NCBI RefSeq assembly: GCF_000764305.2
Contig: NW_025934886.1
Coordinates: 312,953-376,952 of the forward strand
Origin: Hyalella azteca
Lineage: Eukaryota; Arthropoda; Malacostraca; Amphipoda; Hyalellidae
Length of the DNA stretch: 64,000 nt
Direction of reading: 5' to 3'
The position numbers and the translations under genes are program-made. Positions 54,851 to 64,000 of the stretch are shown here, in pieces (within the stretch, counting starts at the first letter, position 1; each line of letters starts with the position of its first letter). Under the pieces are notes generated by a model, which was not told the DNA's origin, made no database searches, and was given only the letters and a program-made list of their open reading frames with translations.

Positions 54851-56224
54851 AGAAATAAGACCGGACAGAGAACGTTCGCTAATCTTTTAACCTATTAGAT
54901 ATGCAAACTTTTTAAATCTTTCTATTGTGTTACGTAGCCTCAGTATTAGGCCTTTGATGGCCATTGACAAAATTTTTCTATGTCAAATAGTTTTTGAGTT
55001 TTGGGGGTTTTTATTAAAAAAAACGAAAAGTGGTCAAAGTTACCCCGCCGGTCAAAGTAACCCCATTTTACGGTACTATGGTAATTCATTTATTTGTGAG
55101 CATAGAGTGTATTTGCACTTGTTAAAACATGAGATAGGAAGTACATTGGGATCTGATTCTATTCAAAATGTCTAAGCAATACTGAACAACTGGGTAGAAC
55201 TATTCTAGTCAACTCTGTTAAGAATTCCCCTCTTTATGCCAAGTAAATGACTTAGTGCATTATTGTTCAGCGAGGAGGCCCTTGACTGGGCCAAGTTGTG
55301 AATGATAAGCCATAAATATGTACTGAAAAAAGCCTTAGGTACTCCTAAACTGATGCAACACACTACATCAACATTCAATTCTTTGTCTGATGATGGTTAC
55401 TATTAAAAGTTTTCAAAATTTAATGGTTAATCTACTGGAAAATCTAAGATTCTACAGAACTGCATAATCCTGCACATATGGATGGTAACAAAGGCTGCAA
55501 AGCCTTTTGATAATCACTGCATTGTGAACTTTTAATGTTTAAATGGTGCAATTGAAGATCAACAGCAATTGCTATTGTCCCTTGGTCCCCATGAGGGGGC
55601 CAAGGGACTCTAATTGGTGTCTTCAAGCTAATGAATTGGCATCTTTGGCTTATGCAATGTTATACTTTACAGACTGGTCAGACATTCAAAGCTTTATGAT
55701 CATACTGAAATGTGTCTCAACCATAAATCAAATTGTAAGTTATAAAGTACTAAAGTGATACTATATGGGAACAAAATAATCTTACCTATATATAGTGGTA
55801 GGTACGTATATAAAAACATAACTGAAAAAAAAAATTTAGATATATCCATTAACAGGCAAGTTAACAGCATAGAAAGTTCTATAGTAGCTTGGACAGTGAA
55901 TTCACATACTTCAGACAAAAAAAATTGTTCTAATTTAAATTCAATTGAATATTTTTTTATAATACTACACATTTAGGCTTTAGTGTGGTACCTAAAGGTT
56001 AGCAAATGAGATTGAGACTAGAAAATTTTAGGTCGAGTTTTATAAAATAGATTTGTGGCTCAAAAAATTAATTGTATCATGGCTATTAAATTTTTTAAAA
56101 AGCATTTAGTGAAATCACTGGGAATCATGGTTCTGAAAATAGCAGGGCAACTTTGGAAGTAGACATTTGGGTGCAATAGAATGGATTCTAAATCTACCTG
56201 ATAAGTTTATATATGAGAAGTGTA
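54851..56224. other. Intergenic DNA, no gene recognised
   Basis: At 55026-55073 a transposon-end-like motif repeats gtcaaagttacccc / gtcaaagtaacccc and could be a DNA transposon terminus. The hairpin at 55577-55608 is listed separately. No coding sequence was supported. Confidence 0.35.
55577..55608. repeat. 14-bp stem hairpin with ATGA loop
   Basis: GTCCCTTGGTCCCC pairs with GGGGGCCAAGGGAC along its full length (one G-T pair) around ATGA. Confidence 0.75.
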
Positions 56225-56264
56225 GGAATTACCCACAGTGTTGGAATATACTGTGTTTACCCTA
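56225..56264 (-). mobile_element. End of a second TA-MITE copy
   Basis: GGAATTACCCACAGTGTTGG, then aatatactgtgtttacccta, corresponds to the reverse complement of the left end at 39694-39733 with a few substitutions. The other end of this copy was not found. Confidence 0.7.
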
Positions 56265-58143
56265 AATTTGCCAATTTTCATAACTTTCAGTTGATATCCC
56301 TTTAAAAGGCAAGTTAGGTACTTTGTTACTGTATAAGTGTATATGATCACTTCATTCACTTTACATCCCCTCCGAAAGCAAATAAGACCCACCACGGCTG
56401 GGTGGCCTCCACTACCCCCCCACAGTTTGAGCTTTGAGCCTGAGGGCCACTACATTATCATGCCTCTGCCAATTGCAAATTTTCTGACATGACTGTCACT
56501 GTCATTGTGACAAACCATCATTCTATTTCTATACATAGTATCATCCTCTATCATGCAAAAAAATTGAAAAATAAGTATTTAAATAAAAGTTTTAATTCAG
56601 ATAATAAAATTTTCACTACCTAGCCTACATAATTTCACACCAGGACAGTACTGAGGAGTCCAGGAATAGGATCATGGATGGAATTCTAGAAATGATGGTT
56701 GATATTTTTTTATCCACTTTTGCATTTTTTCCCCAAAATTTTTAGTTGAGAAAGAAAGAAAGGATTTTTCATTTCTACACTTTTAATGACAGGTGACCAG
56801 TAGACTCCTGCATTTGGTTTTTTTTTTATCCGAGACAAGACGAGACAACAGGCTCTGTCCTGGTTTGCAATAAAAATCAGGACAATTTTCAGCCCTCTGT
56901 TGGAATTCCTGGACAATACCAAGACGAGACATCCTGGTTAAAATAGGTACCTTAAAATTTCCCGGAATTTATAGCCATTTTAACAAGACTAATCAATTAT
57001 TGAAGTGGTGTAAACTTTGGCTTACCATCATACATTTATACAGAGCTGGACAGCGCTACTTTGAAATGTAGTGGCCACTACCGCTACATGCTCTAAATGT
57101 AGCGGATGCTACCGCTACAATTGCTTAAATGTAGCGCCGCTACCACTACCAAAAATGTAGCGACCGCTACATGTAGCCCATGGTCAGGAAGATGTGCCAG
57201 GTGCGCGGGAATTTATATTGTCATTTTAACGACCTGCGCGGTGCGCCGTACTATGCCGGTAAAAAAAAATGCGCTGTGCGCCGACAGCGCCGTACTTTTA
57301 GAAAGCTAAAATAGTTTAAATATGGACGCGCGGCAATGCAAATTACGTAATCACACTGACCGTACACGTGTATCCGCACTGTGTTGTGGTTGGATACGAG
57401 TTAACTAGATTGCTAACGCGTCAACTCAGGACTCAGGTTCTAAGAGTCAGCACAGTAATGAATATTCATTCATAGATCACAATTCAATCGGACATGAATT
57501 ACAGAACTAAAGAAGGCAACATGGCTTTAGATGTGCCATCGGTGCCTTCTAATGAATGACTGGACTGGTTGCGGCAAGTAGGGTATGAACCTGTATGTCA
57601 ACAGTACGATCCTGCATGCCAATGTTGGGACTACATTAGTAACATTACCGACATCCTCCCGGCCGGCAAAATCGACACGATCAATACCTAATAACAATGC
57701 GCGTAAATGGACTATACAAATTAGGTCAATATGGCATAATTACAAAGCGTAATTATGCTATGTGATACATAATATGAATATATATATTTGCAAGATAAGT
57801 CAATGGTCTGTCATTTATTTTTGCTTCATTTGAGCAAAAATGGTTTCAAAATCTGGGTGCATTATGTTATGTCATGTGTACTTTGAATGTGCAAAAATTA
57901 TAACTATCACATGAAAATTGTTACGTAGGTTATCATAGCACGAATCACAATAGAGTATCAAGATTGCAGCTCTGCCACCAGCCTTCATTGAATTATCCCG
58001 CTTTTTTCTAAAATTCAATAATCTCTCTTCCAGCAAAGTTTGCAAAATTCATTAGCTGCATAAAATACTCTCTGCTGTGGTGTTCGAGTTCCGGTTGACA
58101 TGAAAACTTGCGGTAAACTTGCGGTTCCAAAAATGGCGGGAAA
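56265..58143. other. Intergenic DNA with transposon-like motifs
   Basis: 56790-56935 is rich in gagacaagacgagacaacag-type motifs; a partly inverted counterpart lies at 60040-60185. 57041-57180 repeats atgtagcgg / ccgctacat in both orientations, as in subterminal regions of some hAT transposons. Neither could be bounded. No gene was recognised. Confidence 0.35.
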
Positions 58144-58419
58144 GCTCTAATCGCGAACGCAATCGAAAAAATGTTGTTTACATTTTTTTCGGGAACTCAT
58201 CGCAACTGATTTCCGGACAAGCTTCGCTGCATCGTAATCCATCCAACGTACCAGAAACCTTACTTTTTTTTCTAAATAGTTGGCTGAAGACTGAGAAGTA
58301 TATTAAATGCAAGAATTTCAATCTAAATGTGTCGGCAAGATCTTCTGAAGGCGAAAATTTTGCCGATAATGCGTCGCCGTAGGTCTTTAAATCTTCGTTC
58401 ACTCTCTGCACAGTGGATA
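58144..58419 (-). repeat. Left arm of a large, young inverted repeat
   Basis: About 276 nt are inverted relative to 58829-59107 with roughly 97% identity by eye. Both arms have the same open frame (RVNEDLKTYGDALSAKFSPS, then EDLADTFRLKFLHLIYFSVF and a SGTLDGL-CSEACPEISCDE end), read inward from the left arm's inner end. The peptide was not recognised. Confidence 0.85.
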
Positions 58420-58828
58420 CTAGCAGTAGCTGGTGACATTGGCTGACTGGACAGACTTTGATTTGCCTCCAAGGCTCCAGCTTAATCACAGAATCAGATT
58501 CATCGATCTTGCCTTAAGCAATCTCCTTCAACAAAAAAGTTTGGAAAGATATATCAACAACATTATTAAATACAACAAAATTTAAGTTCGAAAAAATATA
58601 ATAGTTGTTCTTCAAAAAAGAACTCAAAACATCCATGTGTATCCTTTCTAAATAACGTTAAACAAGCCCAAGTGTTTGATAACAATTCAGGAAACTGCGA
58701 AATTGTGAAGATTTCCTGGAGGCGTAGCACAAAATTACTAAAGGCAGAGAATCCAGAGATAATCTAATACTAGCTTTTGTAATATTAGGAATATATCTTA
58801 CCAGGACTCCACTCCACTGTCTACTAAC
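58420..58828. other. Spacer between the inverted repeat arms
   Basis: About 409 nt of AT-rich DNA. The left-arm frame extends a further ~70 nt into it (to a Met at 58489), whereas the right-arm frame starts at 58833. Confidence 0.5.
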
Positions 58829-59107
58829 CACTGTGCAGAGAGTGAACGAAGATTTAAAGACCTACGGCGACGCATTATCGGCAAAATTTTCGCCTTCAGA
58901 AGATCTTGCCGACACATTTAGATTGAAATTCTTGCATTTAATATATTTCTCAGTCTTCAGCCAACTATTTAGAAAAAAAAGTAAGGTTTCTGGTACGTTG
59001 GATGGATTACAATGCAGCGAAGCTTGTCCGGAAATCAGTTGCGATGAGTTCCCGCAAAAAATGTAAACAACATTTTTCCGATTGCGTAGTTTCGGTCGCA
59101 TTAGAGC
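58829..59107 (+). repeat. Right arm of the large inverted repeat
   Basis: Mirror image of 58144-58419, starting cactgtgcagagagtgaacg and ending cggtcgcattagagc. The coding-like frame ends at a stop near 59066 in both arms. Confidence 0.85.
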
Positions 59108-61820
59108 AGTCAGACTGCTTTATTACTTGTTCAGTTGACACTTGCTGTACAACCGGACTGTTTTTAGGGAGAAATTAGTTATTTGGGGTAACACGTGCAT
59201 GCAACCTTGTAATAAGTTCGTGGCTTGTAAATAGTTCGTCATTACTCAGCGTCAGCGTAAATGGCTTTTCATTAAAAATTACCCGGCGACACATCTTTAA
59301 AATGGCCGGCGACGCTTTGGGCTTAAAAATCCATATATTGCCGACGCTGCATCCACCCTCTGCATAGTGGTCTACTAATTGGCCGACTAATCTAGATACT
59401 GCGTCCCTAGCCTACTCCCTAGGCGCTCCACGGCGCCTGAACTCCGAAACTTGTTCCGAATGCGTAATAAACTTGACTCATATTCGTACGGTTCCCAATT
59501 TCCCATGGCATGAGGGCCATCAAAGGCCAAAGCCTTAGTTAAGACTTATAAGTAACATTTTTGACTCAATACTCACTACTCAGCCATGCATACATCCACA
59601 GGTTTGCGGTGTTTGTCAGACCACTAAATAACTAAAATAACTGCCATGTCAGATTGTCAGTCAGACAAATTTTGCTAAATCTGCTATTAACTTAATTTAA
59701 CTGGTAACTGTCTATGGCAGTATGACCCTAATTTTTGCTCTGCCGCCATCTGCTCTACGTACCTGCTCTAGCATGCTTTGCTCCGCCGCGCTCTGCTCAT
59801 CTGCTGTACCTGCTCTAGCAACTAGCATGCTTGCTTTAGTATTAGCAATAAACTATAAAGGGCTAACTTGTCATTCTTCAACCCATGTTTTCGAAACGAT
59901 TCGTATCGTAATCGAAAAACTTGTTTTGTCTAAAATAATTAAGACAAATCTCGTCTCGTTTCCAAATCTGTCTGTCTCGTCCCTGGTCATAATTTACCGG
60001 GACACAAGTCTTCAACGGTGACAAGTTTTAAAGTCCGGGACAGAAGTCTTGTCTCGGTTTATACGTTTATTCCGCGACAAATTTTACCCTCTGTCCCGTT
60101 ATTTTTTTCCCAGAATTTTCTCGTCTCGTTTCGTCTGTCCCGGTTCATTTCGAGACGCAAGGGTCTAGTCACTCTAGTGACCGGTGACAAGGACTCCTAC
60201 ACGCTACACCTACCCCAGCGTCCAAATTCCAAATGTCATCGGCTAACGGAATCGAATGCCGGCATTCCGGCGGTACGGATTCGGAATAAAGTCAATTATT
60301 TGGAAACACGTGGAGCTCTGGGTTAAAATTGTAAAAGTTGTGATTTGACCTTAATTTTGTTCATTTTCGTTAATCCATCACTGCAACCTGAGAGTTAAAA
60401 AAATTTTAGTTCGTTTTCAATTTATGCACATGAAATAGTAGTCTTTTCCTCAGCAAAGCCACGGTGCGAAAACAACGAGAAAAACTTAGGTTATTAATAA
60501 CCAACTCTATTGTACTCGATTCGAGAGGATTTCAATATTCATCATTTGTTGGTAGTTGTATTCCGGATGATATATAACTGACTAGACAGTCAAACCGATT
60601 TTTTATCTGGGAAAATTAAAATGTTGGGAAGTAAACATCATCAAATAAGAAGAGAGATGACTAAGTCACCTATGTACAGCAATCCAGGCATTGTCAAATG
60701 TCAACGCTCTGCAACTTTTACATATATTATTAAAAAACTGATTTAATATGCACTAAAGGGACAAATTAGAATTATTATTGTATTCTTATGAATTGATGAG
60801 TAAGATTGACTGCTGCTTTTATATTAAGGTGATATTATTTTTTTTATTCTATTGGCTAGTCCAAAGGAGTTGATCATAAATAGTTTTATGACCTTTAAAT
60901 TAAGGTATATTTCCCTATATAAATATAATATTTCAAATTTCTATAAACCGCCGTTATCAAACGAATATCATTTTATTATCAACATGTCTTAACTTATCAT
61001 AAACTTATCTAACCTAAATCAATAAAACCGTTCCAAATTATGCACTTAAAATAGAAATGAAGCCGACTTTAAAAAATTAACTGCTCATCGCATAATTCCG
61101 ACCTCAACTGATACCAAAGCGCTATTATTTTTTCCATTTTTATTCTGTTTGGTTTAGAATCGACAGAGTTGTGCGTGGAAATATAATTAAAGATATTTAT
61201 ATTCCTTATCCAGAAAGAACTCATTTAGCCCCTGGAAAAAAGCATGTTATAAGTGCCATGCATTTCGTTGTGCTGTTAGTCTCAAGTTGCGCCATCCTCA
61301 TTGCAATGTAGCTTTAAATCAAATCAAAGTTAGTGTTGTAAGTGAGAAGCGAGGGGACTCATGTAGAGCTTTAATCAACAAGAACGCAACATTCTGAAAC
61401 AAAATAACACTAATATACAATATGTAATAGAACGACATTAATTCAAATATATAGGTATCCAAATGCAAAGTAATACACGTGAAACAAAACATTACAAAAT
61501 TCTTACAGAGAATGGGAACCGCAGTTAAAATATCTTAATAGTGAGAGAGCCAAGCCAGTTCTGACGATGGACATTGGTTCTCGAACAAAGTAACTTACTG
61601 GTATGGAATACGGTACGAAATACTGTGTACATATGAACACTACAGCACAAAATTCACGACAGTTAGTTTAACGACAAATAAATCTCCTCGAGGCTACAGC
61701 TAAGCCATAACTGGCAAGTGGATCTTGAACTTTTTTTTTTTAGCTCTAGTTTTCAGGCTGAACTTGATGCTATGTGCCCGCCCTCTGGTGTCGCCATTTA
61801 GTAGTTCGCTGGCCTCAGCC
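59108..61820. other. 5' flank of ALDH7A1; no gene recognised
   Basis: 59910-60185 is rich in tctcgtctcgtt / gtcccgg motifs and may be the far end of a DNA transposon starting near 56797. From 60330 to 61700 the sequence is plain AT-rich DNA. A T-run and a tagttttcag lie at 61731-61756 just before the first exon, so a 5' UTR intron acceptor is possible. Confidence 0.35.
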
Positions 61821-62015
61821 ATGTTAGCGTCACTCGTGCCAGTGGCAGCTGTGTGCCGGGCGCTGCGAGTTAAAATTGTGCATCGCTCTTCGATTAGAGC
61901 CATGAGTTCCGCGGATTATCTAATAAATGACCCTAAATATTCTTTTCTGAAGGAGCTAGGTCTTCAGGAAGAAAATAAAGGCGTTTACAACGGCACTTGG
62001 TTTGGCAATGGAGAG
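61821..62015 (+). CDS. ALDH7A1: ALDH7A1 (antiquitin, alpha-aminoadipic semialdehyde dehydrogenase), first coding exon
   Basis: Encodes [20 protein letters not shown], then [20 protein letters not shown] and [20 protein letters not shown] plus FGNGE. Animal ALDH7A1 begins similarly: human [20 protein letters not shown] and EGVYNGSWGGRGE. The protein oxidises alpha-aminoadipic semialdehyde in lysine catabolism. The first 27 residues are Arg/Ala/Ser-rich without acidic residues and look like a mitochondrial presequence. The internal Met (61902) could start a cytosolic form, and another in-frame ATG at 61767 would lengthen the leader by 18 residues. The donor is GAG|GTAAGA at 62016, phase 0. Later exons lie beyond the window. 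Confidence 0.9.
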
Positions 62016-63394
62016 GTAAGATCTCGTAATATAAGCACAAATAAGTACGTAGTTATCGAAGCAAACCGGTATCAAGATTCAGGTATGTTTCTAAAACGTG
62101 ATGCTGGCTAGGTTTATAATATATACTCCTCGTCGCTAACTGCTTTACATTATGAATAATGACTAATAAGTACAATATTCCGACTGTGCGGCTCTAAGTA
62201 AAGAAGGTTCAAGTAAGAAGGGTGTAAATTCTCATTGACATTTAATCCCAAATTATCTTTCCCGTAATATTTTAAATTATGACGAACCATCGACGGATTT
62301 TATGTTCACATGCATTTCATTCGTTGTAGTCAACCTAGATATACCTGTTAATTACGCATGTTCCGAAAATAAGTTGAACATTACTTCGAAATTATGAATC
62401 TTCAACCTTGTTGAAAATAAGAGTATTTGAAAGGGGGAAAGATGATTTGAACGTTAAAACTTACATATCACGTCGTTAACTCGGAAAACAGCCTGTTTGA
62501 GGTATATGGAAGTTTCTAGTTTTCATCTACGATACGTAATGTGCTGAGGCGTTGTGTAGGCAGGGCAGTTGTAGTGTAGGCAGGGATTTTAAATTTTAAC
62601 CCTACCGTAGTTGTAGGGTTAAGTTGTGTAGACACAACAACCCAACCATGTTTCACCATGAACAATGAATCGAACATAAAAATGAATAGATTTCATTCTA
62701 AAACGTTTTTACAACAGCAATCGTCAGTAAAAATAAAATATTATTGTATTTACTTCAATGAATTCAACTATTATCATCATCGCTAAAGATGGAAATTTTG
62801 AACACATTGTGGGGTAAGAGCCAGTCATTACCCACACAGTAAAACGACAGGATTGAAAATGAAAGAGACTGGAACTGAGATTTTAATGCAGTGGAAATGA
62901 ATAACACGGTGCGCTTCGGATTTAAATATCAAGCGATGGAAAAAAAAGTGTAAATAATAATACCCTTGGCAACGTGCGTATCTGTTGAAGAGTAAATCTA
63001 ATAATTAATAAATGATCGTCGTTGAAGATGAATACAGAAATAATACAATATAACAATTATTCTAATGATAACAAGCAACCTATTAGAGCTTAAACTAACT
63101 TGCAGCGGGGATCAGCCGAACGATAATGATCAACAAAAAAATTGTGTGCGCGACGTTAACTTCTAACGGTGTTGCCAAGGTAGAGGTAAATTATAATTTT
63201 ATTACAAATAAATCTCGCAAAAATGGCTAACACTACAACATCGAGTGTCATCTTCACTGAAATTTTCGCATTCTCACTCTATGAGCATAACAAATTCAAA
63301 GACGAAATAACTAATAAACCGGGCCATAGTGACATCAGTAACTAAATTTATCCGGTTCACTACTAACGAAGTAGATAGTGAGGCTTGTATATTG

Positions 63395-63505
63395 AGGGTG
63401 AACCGGTATTGTGATACGGGGAGTGAACCATTATTGTGAAGCGGGGAGTAAACTGGTATTGTGATGGGGGTGAACCGGTATTGTGATGCGGGGGGTGAAC
63501 CGGTT
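63395..63505. repeat. ~26-bp minisatellite
   Basis: About four to five units of ggtgaaccggtattgtgatg followed by cgggg occur, with variation. Confidence 0.8.
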
Positions 63506-63854
63506 GCAGTCCAAGACGATAGGTTTTTTGTGCCTTTTAGCCTACGTTTAATCTGGTCGCACTGATGGAGCCGAACTGGTCTCTACGACGCCCGACTATA
63601 TTACGATGTGCCATCGTTCACCTCCTATGAATATATAGTTTCAAGACTCCATATTTCTATAGAAAATATAATTCAATTGAATAAAATTATAAAAATTCAA
63701 TATTTAAAGGCATGCGGTTCAAATTTCAACGCCAAAAATTAAGAAAAAGCCTCTGAACATGTAATTATTGATATTAATTTGTACCAAAGCTAGTTACTAT
63801 TGATTTATAAGCGAAATTTTTTTTTAGAAACAATTTGGATGAAGTTAAGAGAAA

Positions 63855-63940
63855 TGTGCCTGACTCTGTCTAAATAGCGATGCACTTTTTGCGCTTGAGT
63901 GGGTCATCTAGACCCAGTTTGTCCAGATAAATGATCTTAA
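63855..63940. mobile_element. MITE family A partial copy
   Basis: Contains ctgtctaaatagcgatgcac, tttttgcgcttgagtgggtc and atctagacccagtttgtcc. Confidence 0.65.
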
Positions 63941-64000
63941 TAATTATATTTAACAAGATTAATGTTTTTTTAGTGCTTTCGAACTTCCTTATTGTTTCAT

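Larger units (their letters stand above)
62016..64000. other. ALDH7A1: ALDH7A1 intron 1 (partial)
   Basis: No second exon was found. The stretch contains a short ~26-bp repeat at 63395-63505 and a family A MITE at 63855-63940. Confidence 0.5.

Noticed and set aside
56797..60185. A ~3.4-kb DNA transposon with gagacaagacgagac-type inverted ends
   Set aside because: The ends are only loosely similar and no target duplication could be defined, so it is mentioned only as a possibility.

Overview
This window is nuclear DNA of a metazoan, most likely an arthropod and probably a crustacean. The evidence is intron-split animal genes with GT-AG (and one GC-AG) boundaries, crustacean-like LINE and Penelope-like remnants, many MITEs, and very abundant tandem repeats. 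The species assignment is inference. It is draft sequence: two N bases (35353, 50360) and three 38-nt Nextera mate-pair junction adapters (21030-21067, 38681-38718, 50256-50293) remain in it.

Layout. 1-1120: decayed LINE. 1609-2147 (+): the last two coding exons of the Polycomb methyltransferase E(z)/EZH2. 8118-30851 (-): a five-exon TPD52 (tumor protein D52) family gene whose predicted exon phases join without a break into 671 codons plus stop; its large introns hold minisatellites and MITEs. 31260-41640: intergenic repeats, two Penelope-like elements, a LINE tail inside a minisatellite, and a TA-flanked MITE. 41690-43600 (-): broken LINE reverse transcriptase. 45007-52544 (-): cytosolic tryptophanyl-tRNA synthetase (WARS1). 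Seven catalytic-region exons fit in phase, a probable start exon lies at 52501-52544, and one N-terminal exon is apparently lost in a bad gap fill. 53946-54179 (-): an orphan exon encoding a GST-C-like domain of the kind found at the N terminus of cysteinyl-tRNA synthetase and eEF1B. 58144-59107: a young large inverted repeat. 61821-62015 (+): first coding exon of ALDH7A1 (antiquitin).

The most unusual observation is a recurring pattern in two unrelated genes. Tandem repeats in the introns abut exons, and their repeat units contain copies of the adjacent exon edge, including the splice donor or acceptor. The clearest case is next to the TPD52 exon 27771-27919. The last 45 nt of that exon plus its donor have been copied several times into the following intron. 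Three copies (27378-27422, 27481-27525, 27584-27628) keep an AG acceptor, a GTGAGT donor and the correct phase, so each could act as an in-frame 15-codon cassette exon. Similar edge copies flank exons of WARS1.

The genes are functionally unrelated (chromatin, vesicle trafficking, translation, lysine catabolism), so no operon-like logic is implied.
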